From Carallia brachiata (lineage: Eukaryota; Streptophyta; Magnoliopsida; Malpighiales; Rhizophoraceae), in NCBI GenBank assembly GCA_021464245.1, contig JADCRB010000045.1, positions 334,468-398,467 of the forward strand: a DNA stretch of 64,000 nt. The letters are read 5' to 3'. Both the position numbers and the translations under genes were made by a program. The notes under the pieces were generated by a model. The model saw only the letters and a program-made list of their open reading frames with translations, had not been told where the DNA came from and did not search any database. Below are positions 51,291 through 62,159 of this stretch, one piece after another (positions within the stretch are counted from its first letter, which is position 1; each line of letters starts with the position of its first letter).

Positions 51291-52330
51291 TCAAATATCC
51301 TTAGAGTTGCAAACGAATTGTTACGACTGTTAAAAATTCGGTAATTCAGCTTGGTAAGAACTTGACTCAGATTCGTTCATATTCATTTAACTAAATGAAT
51401 GATATACGAGTTTAAATCTAACGCTCGTTTAATAAACGAGTTGAGTTTAAACAATAATAGACTCGATTAAATTAGAATTTTATTTAATAATTCGTTTAAC
51501 ATAATATAAATTATTATAAAGTCATTTAAAATATCAATAAAATTTAATTGTACCGTTTAATCTGTAATATATAAATTGCAAATTTTTAGGTCATCTAAAA
51601 TTGATTTTTAATTCTTTCCATATATAATCGATAAACCTACTTCGCCAGCCTCCAATCTTCACCAGTGCCACCCTCCTCCGACATGTCCGACAGCCACTGT
51701 CAAGGTGAGCTCTAGCCCAAGGTTATTCATAATTTCTCGTCTTCTACTCTCTCTTTGTTCTCTCTTTTACTCGCTCTGTTATTGAAATCGAATCAGATTC
51801 AGCTCAAGATTCATTCCCAATTTCCTGGATCTTTTTGTAATTTCCTACAGACCTTTTTGGGTGTTTGTTATCTCGGTCACCGACATAATTTTTTGGCCGT
51901 ATTGATTTTTCTTTTTTCTTTTTTTTTTCCTATTTCTCGGGACTCTTTTGATGTGTTCGATTTTGCATTGTTAAATTGGTCTAGATCTTTGTACTCTCTC
52001 TCTGATCCAGCTCGAAATCCATTCTCTGTTTCCTTGATCGTTCTAATGTTTCTTTCTTTCTTTAATGCTCTTGATTTCTATCTGATCTGAAGGAGAATTT
52101 GCGGCGGCAGGAACATATGATCTGGAGGAGGCCGAGCTCTTTCAAGCTTGTACCGGAAGCTTTGAAAAAAAAACAAAGAGAGAGAGAGACCTAGTCGAGC
52201 TCGAGCTCTACTATAAAAATATTGAGTCAAGCTTGAGCCTCAATTTCAAAACTTGAGTTAAGTTCGAGGCGAGCTTAATTTTAGTTAAGTTTGACTCGAG
52301 TCGGTTTATTTATAGTTTTAAATATTGTAT
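51291..52330. other. Possible transposon carrying a leader-like host fragment
   Basis: The flanks are rich in GAGCTCGAGCTC, ACGAGTTGAGTTT and similar words typical of a common plant DNA-transposon class. Between them, 51650-52170 is less AT-rich and looks like a plant 5' leader with CT runs, an intron-like T-rich middle and a short open stretch (YDLEEAELFQACTG in one frame). I could not match the two ends convincingly as inverted repeats, so the boundaries and the capture idea are tentative. Confidence 0.25.
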
Positions 52331-52340
52331 ATAATCAGCA

Positions 52341-52779
52341 GTGATATAAATATTTTTTGTTTTAAATTTTTAGATTTTTTTTATATTTAAATTTTAATTT
52401 TTTTTGATTTTTTATTAAATCAGTCTATCTGTTTATCAAAAGTGACCAATATATTAAAAAATAATTTTAACTTTAAAAAAAATTATTTAAAAAAATAATT
52501 AAATATATGAATTGAATGTCTTTTTTTTATCAAAAATATACATATTATCTATTTAATTCGTATATTTATTGATTAAAAAAATATTTAATACGTATATTTT
52601 ATTGATAAAAAAATATTTAATTCATATATTTAATTTTTTTTATTAAGTTAAACTCATTTATTAATAGATTGACGACTGTAAGAAATTAAAAAATTTAGAA
52701 TTCAAATAAAATGTTAAAAAAATTTAAAATTTAAACGTAAAATAATTTAAAGATTTAAGATAAAAAATATACTTATCTC
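52341..52779. mobile_element. 500-bp Mutator-type foldback MITE, copy 4 (oldest)
   Basis: A 439-bp diverged copy starting GTGATAT and ending TTATCTC, with the same order of internal words as copies 1-3 (ATATGAATTGAATG, ATTAATAGATTGA). Flanks ATAATCAGCA (52331-52340) and GTAGTCAACA (52780-52789) match at 7 of 10 positions, as expected of an old 10-bp target duplication. Confidence 0.72.
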
Positions 52780-53325
52780 GTAGTCAACAAGTCTCAAAGG
52801 TTCTTTTATTTATTTATTTTTTTGATCGGAGTACCGAAGGGATCATGGGCAAGAGGGTGACACTAATTTGTAATGTGCGTGAGTACTCCAGAATTGCTGG
52901 GACAAATTGTATTGGGCCGGAAATGATGATGTTTGTTTGGAAACCCCCATCAAGTCTGTATTTTTTTCACATTTTATTGATCTAGAAAAAAAAAAATTTC
53001 AAGACCCAAAAAATATATATATATATATATATATATATTTTAGATTCCAATTTCAAACGTAGACAAAGCTTAGAGGTTCACCGGAAGCTAAGGTGGCACC
53101 GCAAATGTAAATTCTTGTGCATATGAAAAATCCACCATTGTCTCTTTTTTGGTCCTAAAATCCACCATTTTCCTTTTTTTTTTTTCTAATTAGCTAGCCT
53201 AATGGCTAAGAATGTCCCATTAGAGATTAAAGGGGGGATGAACTGCCAATCAAAAGTTGTCAGTTGGAGCAAAAGCCCAAGGCTCTAAATTCACCATTTT
53301 CTACTGCAACCTTTGCTTTTCTATT

Positions 53326-53508
53326 TTTTTTTTATCTAAAAATCTTAGTATCCAAAAGTCTATTAGATTTTAACTAATTCGATTTGACTTGGGTGGACTC
53401 ATTAAAGGGGACAAAACTCTTTCAATACCTATTTTTTTCATACACAAGGCTAGAACTCGAAATTTTATTTAAAAAATATTAAATTTTTCGCTATTTAAAT
53501 CGTTGTTA
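53326..53508 (-). mobile_element. SINE-like insertion 1 of a serial pair
   Basis: Lies between two copies of CAACCTTTGCTTTTCTATT (53307-53325 and 53509-53527), a perfect 19-bp duplication. On the plus strand it starts with a T-run (the A-tail of a minus-strand insertion) and ends with a tRNA-like head whose B-box-like word reads TTTCGAGTTCTAGCC on the minus strand. It is more degenerate than insertion 2. No ORF. Confidence 0.62.
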
Positions 53509-53528
53509 CAACCTTTGCTTTTCTATTC

Positions 53529-53653
53529 TTTTTTTTTTTTGGTTTATAAGGAGCCCTATTGAACATTTACGGAGGGAAAAGTGAGATTTAGTATAATTTG
53601 AACCCCTACTTACTGGTTGAGAGACAACTCTCTCAACCAATTGAGCAAATGCT
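53529..53653 (-). mobile_element. SINE insertion 2, in the same target site
   Basis: Flanked by CAACCTTTGCTTTTCTATTC (53509-53528) and CAACCTCTGCTTTTCTATTC (53654-53673), a 20-bp duplication with one mismatch. On the minus strand it begins AGCATTTGCTCAATTGGTTG (A-box-like), has a B-box-like GGGGTTCAAATT and ends in an A-tail (T-run at 53529-53540). Same family as the plus-strand copy at 53881. Confidence 0.78.
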
Positions 53654-53880
53654 CAACCTCTGCTTTTCTATTCTAACATAATAAACCTTCGGGTGGGCCT
53701 TGTAAAAGCGACGATGGGCTGTGGGTAAAAATTGCTTTGTGTATGAAATAAGCGCTCTGTAGTTCTGCTAAACAAAAAAGAAAGAAAGAAAGAAGTAAGC
53801 CTTCTCTTCTTTTGAATACCCTATTCAGCCCACCATGAGACTGCCAAGCGGAGAAACGCATATAAAAAAAAAAAACAGTA

Positions 53881-54019
53881 TGAGGATGAGTATTTGTTTA
53901 ACTGGTTAAAGAAAATATCTCTCAACAAATAGGTAAGGAATTCAAATTCCACCAAATTTTACTTTTCCCTCCTCAGATATTCAATAAGACTCTTTATAGA
54001 TAAAAAAAAAAAAAAAAAA
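53881..54019 (+). mobile_element. SINE, plus orientation, same family
   Basis: The head GAGTATTTGTTTAACTGGTT and the body CTTTTCCCTCC with ATATTCAATAAGACTC match the minus-strand copy at 53529-53653. It ends in an 18-base A-tail (54002-54019). No convincing target duplication was seen. Confidence 0.7.
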
Positions 54020-54912
54020 TCAGTCCAACAACTTGGGAGTCTAGTTGTGTTGTTCCATGAGCACTATTTTTGCTGCGTTATGCAAGTTGCGTGGCTCCAA
54101 GCAGTTCATGCAACAGAATAAATAAGAACCACCAAAAATTAGATATAGCATAGCCACAAATAAACTAAGCAAGCAAAAGGGAGAAAGAAAGAAAAAAAAA
54201 AAAACCCCCGCTCTCTCTTTGTCGGAAAAAAAAAATGAAAATTCTCTTCGCTTCAGAATTTAGTGATAAGACAATTCCTGAAATTCAACTTGACCAGAAC
54301 AATCAAACTATTTGTATCTAAATTTAAAGTAAATGGTCTTATCAACAGTTTGGATTGGACAGTTTTTCGTAGGTTGTTGGGGTCATGAACAATCCTACTT
54401 TCAATAAACAATCACCTCAGGGCGCATGGCCAAACCCAAACGTGAGAACAACCTTTCGAAGGATTGCTGATTCTTTCTGACTGATTACTTGGACAAACTA
54501 CAAAGTGTTCATCAAAGCTGGGAACTTTATGAGTATCTCTAATGGTTTAGTCAGCTTGTCCCTAAAATATCATTCCAGAGCAGAAGATAGCAAAAAGAAA
54601 AATGACAACTGACTCTTTATTGATTCTGCAGTAACTTTCTTCAACAGGAGCTGAGTTACATGATATCTCGTGTTTTCTAGTTCACCAAAATTCATCCTCA
54701 TTTACCGGGAACACAGGCGGAAATGGAGAAGGATAATGAATTCTGCATAACAGTGTATCCCACGGCCCGGATTCATAAGGGAAGGGCAAAGGAACTGATA
54801 TTACATTTGTACACTAGCTATAGTTACATTCCATCGCGCAGCATTGCAGCCGCTTAAAAAATGGTTCTCCTATCTCTGAACTGCATTCTGTATTCATTAT
54901 GTACAGGTAAAT
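54020..54912. other. Intergenic; 3' flank of the JMJ24 gene
   Basis: No gene recognised. The part next to 54913 is the likely 3' UTR of the minus-strand gene. Confidence 0.4.
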
Positions 54913-57900
54913 TCAAGGACAAGTTATTTGCCTTTGCTTGCTAACCTTCTCCAAGTTCTCTAAGTTCTCGGAAACTGATGCTGTTAAATTAGGGTCCTCA
55001 AACCCGATCTCTGCCCCAAGTCTGCAACAGAAAGATACATTCTTAGCATTCCCGCAATAGGCACACAGAAAGAAGCAAAGCAAGCTATAAATAGCATTAA
55101 CACAATAACAACATTTGACAATTCAGCAAGGCATGGCATAAGCAGGAGTTATTAAACATCAGAAAAGTCCGTTGTCGTATCTGCAATCCTACTCTCTAAG
55201 CTACTAAAATATCCAAACGGTCGTGAGTTTCTTGTGTGAAAAAGGCTCCAAGGCCTATCGATTAAATGATTATGTCATCCTTCATGTCTCTTTTCTGTAA
55301 GAACATTAAAACTCAAGAACTAAAACAAATAAAATCCCTGATAAATTCAAGGCCTTAATCGCTTACTTTGGATCAAGCACCAATTTTTGGACCTCTTTAA
55401 TGGCTGAACTAGCAGCATACAGTGATATTTTTCCTACCTGTACGCACAATTGGAATTAGACAATAGAGGATAAGTATGGTGAATAGGAATAAAAAAAAAA
55501 AAGGGGCTAAACAAAAACAACTGCGGAGAGAAGGAAGTGCTGAATCTTCTGAGAAGGGATTTCTTTGCCTGACCTCCAAAATTTGAAGTTTAGCATCATG
55601 GTCATTTGGTAGACAGCGGATTTCTTCTGCTAATCTGGCAGCCTCCCCTACACTTTCAGGAGATAAGAAATCGAGGCCCAACTGAACATTGGACTGCAAA
55701 ATCATTACAAAGAAACCAACTAGTAAGCACAATGGTCGCTTGACTGAATTCTAAAACTAAAAGAAGCTCCATTCTGTGATAACCAAGCCATTCGCTTAAT
55801 GTAAAGCTTCATCTGATGATAAAATTTTCTATCTATAGCTGTTTATTGGGAAAATCTTTTTATTCGAGAATCTAACCTTTACCTACTGACCAAGCTTATT
55901 TCCCTGATAAAAAGGTATTCCCCACTGACTAATACCTACTAAGGTTTCACCCAGGTAAGTAAGGAACAAGATGAATACGGAGGTTAAACGAGCATCCCAC
56001 ACCCCAAAGGTGACCCACATAGGTCTTCCATGAAACCCCCAGTAACTAAGGTAAACAACGTAAAAAAAGCACCTATTTCTGTATCAGTTCAGGAAGGTCA
56101 AATATTAAGGAAAACTACAGCTGACTAATTATCAATGAGAACAGAGATCCATCCTAATCTAAAAGGCCAATAAGCTTACGTTAAGATTCTTCATTTGAAA
56201 AGGGCATCCAGCAGGAACAAACACAGCTTGCCCCAAATGTTGTTCAAATGACCAAGGCTCAACTGAGAGAGAAGGAACACTAACCACATTAAGAAGCCAT
56301 ATAATGTACGATAATTAATTGACAATAGTACCAAGAAACAGCCACAAATACTTTAATGTACCTACATAGAATAAAGTGCACTTCCCACACAACAATATGT
56401 TAAGGGTTCCAAAGTATTCAAAATGGGAGAATATTATCAAATACAGCTAGTCCAACAAGAAAGAAGCAACTATCAGCCAATATGATGTTTCCGCAACCCC
56501 CCTCTCCCCCCCCCCCCCCCCCACCCCCCCCCCCCCCCGGCGGGGCTCTTCCAAGAAAAAAATAAAAAAGACGTCCTCAGAATTACTTTTAAAACACATG
56601 CTTGTCCATATAAAGATATGTTTTAAGGAATTTGGATGCACACTAGGAACGGCAGCTTTCCTTGGCAGAGCAAAGTCCCCTACTTGCATATTATGCACGT
56701 GGTCCAATCAAGCAGGAGGCCAGAAAATTGACTACTAAAACCACACCTTGTTTGAAAAAATAAAGAGCCATTGCTGTACTTACCAAATTCTTCCTTCAGT
56801 TTTCTCTTATGATAATCATCAAGGAAAACTACACCATCATAAAGTGGTCGTGTTGCCTGAGATCAGACAACATCATCAACAGTAAATCATACAAGCCAAC
56901 AGTGTTAAGTCAAGAACAGGGTAGAGTTTGAAACTAAATAGATGAACTTACAAAATCATTCACTATATTGTCAAGATGCATAAAGTCCTCGGAGTGTCTT
57001 TGCAAATAATCACTATTTTGCAACATCCTGCCGACGAAAGACATCCCAATAGACTCCTAGATGAGTCTTTGAGTAGATGGGTCCACTAACTTTGTCTAAA
57101 CGCTCATGCTCCATTCCCAGAACATCTTTGGTTGCAGCTCCAAACCCTTGATCTTCCTCCATTTTCGCATCCTCGTACACAGATGTATCCGCTTTGTAAA
57201 GCACATCATTCCTGGCCGGTGACAAATCTGGTAACCTCCTTTCCTTCAACCTAGTTTTTGGATTTACTGACTTAGTTACCTGCCAATCTTTTAGCTTCAT
57301 TTCACAAGTGTGCACCAATAAATACACCTGCCACATTTCAGGACACATTGAACTATGTCATGCTTTTGCTATGGTCAAGGCAATTTTGAGCCATTGAAAA
57401 ATTGGTCTTAACATTAGTTCTTTCATAAAGAAACCCAACCCAATTTTAAGTACCATTGCAATCCAATGTTAAATTTATGAACGGAAATGCCAATGAAAAA
57501 GGAAAACTAAATCTAACATCTCAATTGTAGTTCAAAGATTTCAGATGTAATAACTATGCTGCTCAGAAGTTGTAATCTACATGCAATATCATAATCAAAC
57601 CACAATTTAACAAATGCTAAAATTTAAGCTTGGTATGATCAAATTTCAAGAAACGCAGTGCACTATATTTATGCAAATAGACTTACCATATCACGCATTT
57701 TGAAATGCAGATTAGTCACTGAATCACCACTACCAAGCTCTTCATAGGTCCCATAAGATACATAAATCTTAGGTCCTACATCATTCTGCAAGGAGTAATG
57801 AGGCAGCTTCGCAGCAACATTTAGAAGACCCAACCTTGAATGAATATACTCAAGTAAAGGCAGTTTACTCAGGAAATCAGGTCTCTGATATAATAAGAAC

Positions 57901-60580
57901 TCTTCTGAAGCACTTGGGGAAGGCCAATCCTTTAATTTCAACATCTCTGGCAAACCATTTTCTGAGATTCGTCCCTCTGAGTATCCCTTGATAAATTCCC
58001 CCAGCTCAATTTCAACCTGGCACCGGATCAAAACATGGATTGCAGAGATCAGAGTAATTGAAGGCCAATATTAATTAATTTACAATTCAATAAACTAGGT
58101 TCAAAACAATAGCTACGGTCCCAAGTAACGGCAAAAGATGAATGTCAAAATCTTACCTCAGTCCAGTTTAAGCAATCTATAGCCTTCACCAGTCTGTTTG
58201 CATCTTTCGTTTTCTCGTCAGATGTGTCCCGGATCCCTCTCCAAATAACCATTGGGTCCCAGCTTGAGATGGTTGAGCTATCAAGCCCCTGCTTTACAAT
58301 AATAGGTTCACCCCTGACCCAGTGCTTTCTGAAGTTGTTTATCCCTTCAGCTTTAATATCTTCAGATGATGGACAGTACAAAAAATTGTCAGCATTGTCC
58401 TCTCTATGAGCATATTGGCAGAGTATGAAATCATTCAACTCTTGCGAAGTGCCAGGACTGTAGACCTTACAGCCACTGACCATTTCCTCCACATTCTTTA
58501 CCAGCTTTGCAACCCAATTCATCTTGAAGATGCGACTTAGATTCAGTGAAGAAAAATTACAGCCACCGTATTGCTTTGGAGGGCAAGGAATGCTGCCATC
58601 ACCATTTGCCTTCCAGCCAGGATATCTATCTAACAATTTTTTTAGTCTTGGTCTGCATCCTTTCACTTGCTCCAACGAAGTTTCTTTCTCTTGAGTTTTC
58701 CCACCAGCCTCATTTTCTATCGCAACACTTTTAATACCAGGTGTTGATGCTCCTCGGAGATCTTGACAGCAATGCAGGCAAAGATCATATGAACAATTTG
58801 CACAATGCCGATGATAATCAACAATAGGTATCCTACATATATTGCTGCAAGAGAGCACGTCATGGTGAACAACAGTTCTTGAAAAATAACAAGCATGTGG
58901 GATACTTTTCGATCCTGCCATATTGCCCAACTAGTAGGCACATTAGAAATTTGGCTTGATGAGCAACTCCAGGGGCACAACTAACTAAAATCCAGATTCA
59001 AGAATCATTTGTAAAATAGAAAAACTAAGCACCTAGCCATATTTGTAGAAAAGTGAAAGGAACTCATAAAAAAGACTCTAATTAGCAAATCATCAGTTTC
59101 CAAAACATACCAGCACATCTGCTCATCTGCATTTAATTTGACCCGGGCAAGATCTATGTCAGTTCCTGAAATGCAACTTCCAAATAAGTTAGTTAAAATG
59201 TAATGAAGAATCCCTTTAATTATGAATGCTGCAAGCATCCTACCACGAAGCCTTTTCTCCAACTCCACTTCAAAGCACTGTTCATGATGGATCTGCTTAA
59301 CTACAGGAAGCACCGAAGATAATAGGCCGTAGAGATATTGCAACTTATCTAGGACAGGTATCTCCCGTATTCTCACCTGAATCACATAAATCCTCAATAA
59401 ATACAACTTGGCACAGTATTTTCAAGAGACTACATCTTGAAAAAGTAATTAAACCCTTTCACCCTGGTTATAAACAATCTAATTGTCCCTGGAAAAATTT
59501 ATTCAAAATATATCCAAGACATAAAGAGCTAATCCAAAAAAGTCATGCAGTATGCATATGAAATACCTTTACCAAATTATCTCCCCGTAGGCACACCTTG
59601 CAGTTACAGATGCCTCGACAAACAGGACAAACCTTCTCAATTTCTTCCCAAGGAATGTTCAAGTACCTACATGCAAAGAAACTACTCAGTGTGCTTGTAA
59701 CGGTAAACAACAGGACATTTGCTCAGAAAATTCAACCTTACCACGTGGAGATACAACTAGCACAAAAACCTCTCCTATCACATTTCTGACACCAAATAAT
59801 TCCATCTTTATCATTCCTGTGGCATTGATGACAAGTTTGGCCACCAGTGTCTTCAGACGACTCTATGCTTCCATCAGAGAATTCCTAAAAGCAAGTAGTC
59901 CATCTCAGTATCAGCTTAACACACAAGAAAAGAAAACAAAGCAGGACAAAAAAGGCTATCCCTTCCCTTTTTTTTGGATCTGCAAAAGGGCTATAACATT
60001 AACTGAATAAATACAACAATAAAAGAAAAACCAATCAACGCTGCCAAAATTTACTCACTGTCATAGCACTGGCATCAAAGCTTCTCTGCGGCCCATTCTT
60101 GTATGAATCCACTGCAGAAAGTGGTGGTGTTTTGTACAACTCCCAGTTCTCTTCATATTCAACATCTCTTTGTAAATCATCATTTGTTTTTAAAGAATTG
60201 TGTGCAGACAAACTCCTCATATGTGTTTCAGGTGAATAGCGAAGTTTTGAGACCTTCTCCTTATGTTTCTTTGATACTGACACAGGATAGTCCTCAGATT
60301 TCATGTTTATAATTGGAATATCAAATTCATCACTCTTGCTCTCCAAGTAAATATCACTTTCACCTAGCGATTTCTTTTTGGCTTTTTTCAGATTAGCTCT
60401 CATTGCAGAATTAGCTGCCCTCCTCTTTGCCTGAATGTAGTGCTTCTCACACACAGTTTTATCTGGCATAGACATGGCAGTGCATCTCCACTGTTTCCCA
60501 TCTGACCTTTTACAGCGCAAATCATCGGGAATCCCAACATTGTCCTCACCATTCCCTGAGGCTGATCGTGGACGATCCAT
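54913..60580 (-). CDS. JMJ24: JMJ24-type WRC/RING-like/JmjC protein, two indels as sequenced
   Basis: Thirteen coding exons on the minus strand: 60580-60059, 59884-59742, 59666-59567, 59376-59244, 59165-59111, 58844-58157, 58016-57687, 57327-56952, 56856-56784, 56262-56179, 55693-55574, 55437-55367, 55021-54913. The start is MDRPRSASG; an upstream in-frame TTG is ignored. Order: WRC zinc motif (DDLRCKRSDGKQWRCTAM, VCEKHYIQAKRRA, residues about 22-60), RING-like Cys cluster (TCHQCHRNDKDGIIWCQKCD to VCPVCRGICNCKVC), a second Cys/His cluster (HCANCSYDLCLHCCQDL), the JmjC domain in exons 7-11, and a conserved tail (LGAEIGFEDPNLTASVSENL, ending QITCP). JmjC iron ligands are replaced: HFK where HxD is expected, and GCPFQ where GCPHQ is usual. 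Exon 8 lacks two bases near 57015, giving TAG at 57015-57013 after about 761 residues; exon 10 has one extra T (minus strand, near 56218-56221). Allowing for both gives about 934 residues, the size I recall for Arabidopsis JMJ24, which acts as a ubiquitin ligase on CMT3. Confidence 0.9.
56497..56538. repeat. Poly-C tract in a JMJ24 intron
   Basis: Almost uninterrupted C over about 42 bases with one T and one A break, followed by GGCGGGG. It lies in the intron between exons 9 and 10. Such tracts are prone to slippage and to assembly error. Confidence 0.85.
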
Positions 60581-62077
60581 TGCAAACAAGCTTCAAACGT
60601 TGCCCGTGGCGATCACTCAGAAATGTTCACTCCTACAGGCAACCTATAGACACTTAACTCCATTACTGAGCATAAAGTAACAAATCGGTTGTCAAACAAC
60701 AGATTACAAAGCAATGCAGAATTCAAACAAACGGCAAAAAAGTTGTAAAACATGGCCAAAGCTAATGGGAGAAGCAAAGCACAATTCAAAGGCCAGGTTC
60801 GTAATATATGATAAAGATCAGAAGACAGCGCAGCCATGCCAAACCAGAATCTCATTTTTGCAGCATCAAGTTCTTTAACCAGAATAAAGAAGCTACTACC
60901 CTTTGGTCTCTTTTCTTCCACAGATGCATTGTATGAGATACAGTACAATAGTACTTCTCGTCATCGATAAGCTAATGAAGCACAAAATTGCTTCTATACA
61001 GCACGCAATTAGACCCGGTTTTCCAGAGGTCTAAAAGACTACTAAAGACATAATTAAAAGCCTACGAACCATCAAATAGAAACCCAGAAACAAAGCAACC
61101 AGGTATACACCATTAGAAGTAAATGGGAAAAAAAAGAAAAGAACAAAAATTTACGGCCAGAAAAACAGGACAATTAGAGTACTACAATACAATACTGCTA
61201 CATTACAGCCTAGGTAAGCAAGATCATAGTCCTTGCAAGAATCTTGATTTCAATGAAGTAGTCAGAAACATCCACAGATAAACAACAAAATAGCCCTGAC
61301 AAAATTATAGCCTAAGTAGACGTTACAAAAACAACCATTATAATGAACCCCATAAATTTATAAAAAAAAAAAAAAAAAAAGAAGAAGAAGAAGAAGAAAG
61401 AAAATTCCTTTTGGATACATTGGTTCAACAAAGACCCACTTAAAATCACAAAGAAATTCAAAAAAAAAAAAAACAATACATGGGTATTTCTCTTTGATAC
61501 AAAGAAAGCAAGATTAGCACAAAATACCAAGAAACCCTGATCTAAAAAATCAAGAAACTTTAGAGAGAAAGAAACAGAGAATACTGGAGACTAGGGTTTA
61601 GAACGGCAGCAGCAGCAACTATGGAATCCAAGTAGACGAAGAAGAAGAAGAAGAAAGCTCGAGAATACAGCGAGCCATGAGCAATTTTTGGGGATTGGAA
61701 GGCAGACTTAAACCAGACGGGCTTTGGCTTTGTTTTTGTCTTTGTCTTCTTCTCTCAGTCCGAGAAAAAGAAAACTCCTTCCTGTTGTTGTCTTCTGTCG
61801 TTCGGTGGTTCTTTCCTCTGGTTCCTCTCTTTTGCTGTCTTTCTTTTCCTTTTCGTTTTCGTATTTCCATTTTCTTTTTAAAAGACTTCTTTATTTATTT
61901 TACTCTTTTTCTTTTTTTTTTGTAAGGTTCAGACCCACTGGTAGACCAACAAGACAGACAACTCACAACTGTGACCGTCGAGGATGTGTATACATACTAT
62001 GTACAGTTCACCAAACCCAGGAAACTCAAACTCTGTTTCCTCTGCTAATCTCCTATTACCGCGCTTTATATAAATAA

Positions 62078-62081
<4 letters not shown>
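60581..62081 (-). promoter_or_regulatory. JMJ24 5' leader, probable leader intron and promoter
   Basis: Upstream of the ATG, the minus strand shows an acceptor-like TTGCCTGTAG near 60632, then AT-rich, intron-like sequence to about 61560, then a leader-like segment with CAG repeats (61606-61617) and a telo-box-like TAAACCCTAG at 61600-61591. CT/GA-rich sequence follows at 61620-61925. Telo-boxes are common near start sites of plant housekeeping genes. I see no clear TATA box. Open frames here are low complexity. Confidence 0.4.

Positions 62082-62114
<33 letters not shown>
62082..62114. repeat. (TA)n microsatellite
   Basis: About 16 uninterrupted TA units, preceded by AAATAAATAAATA and followed by short AAATA repeats. 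Confidence 0.9.
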
Positions 62115-62116
<2 letters not shown>

Positions 62117-62159
62117 CACAAATAAATAAATAAATAAATACAGCCCTATATATACAACT

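Noticed and set aside
56447..56707. Glycine-rich minus-strand frame
   Set aside because: Created by translation of the poly-C tract in a JMJ24 intron.
61619..61870. 83-codon basic minus-strand frame upstream of JMJ24
   Set aside because: Low-complexity Arg/Lys/Ser text in GA-rich leader or promoter DNA; not in frame with the WRC start and no known motif.
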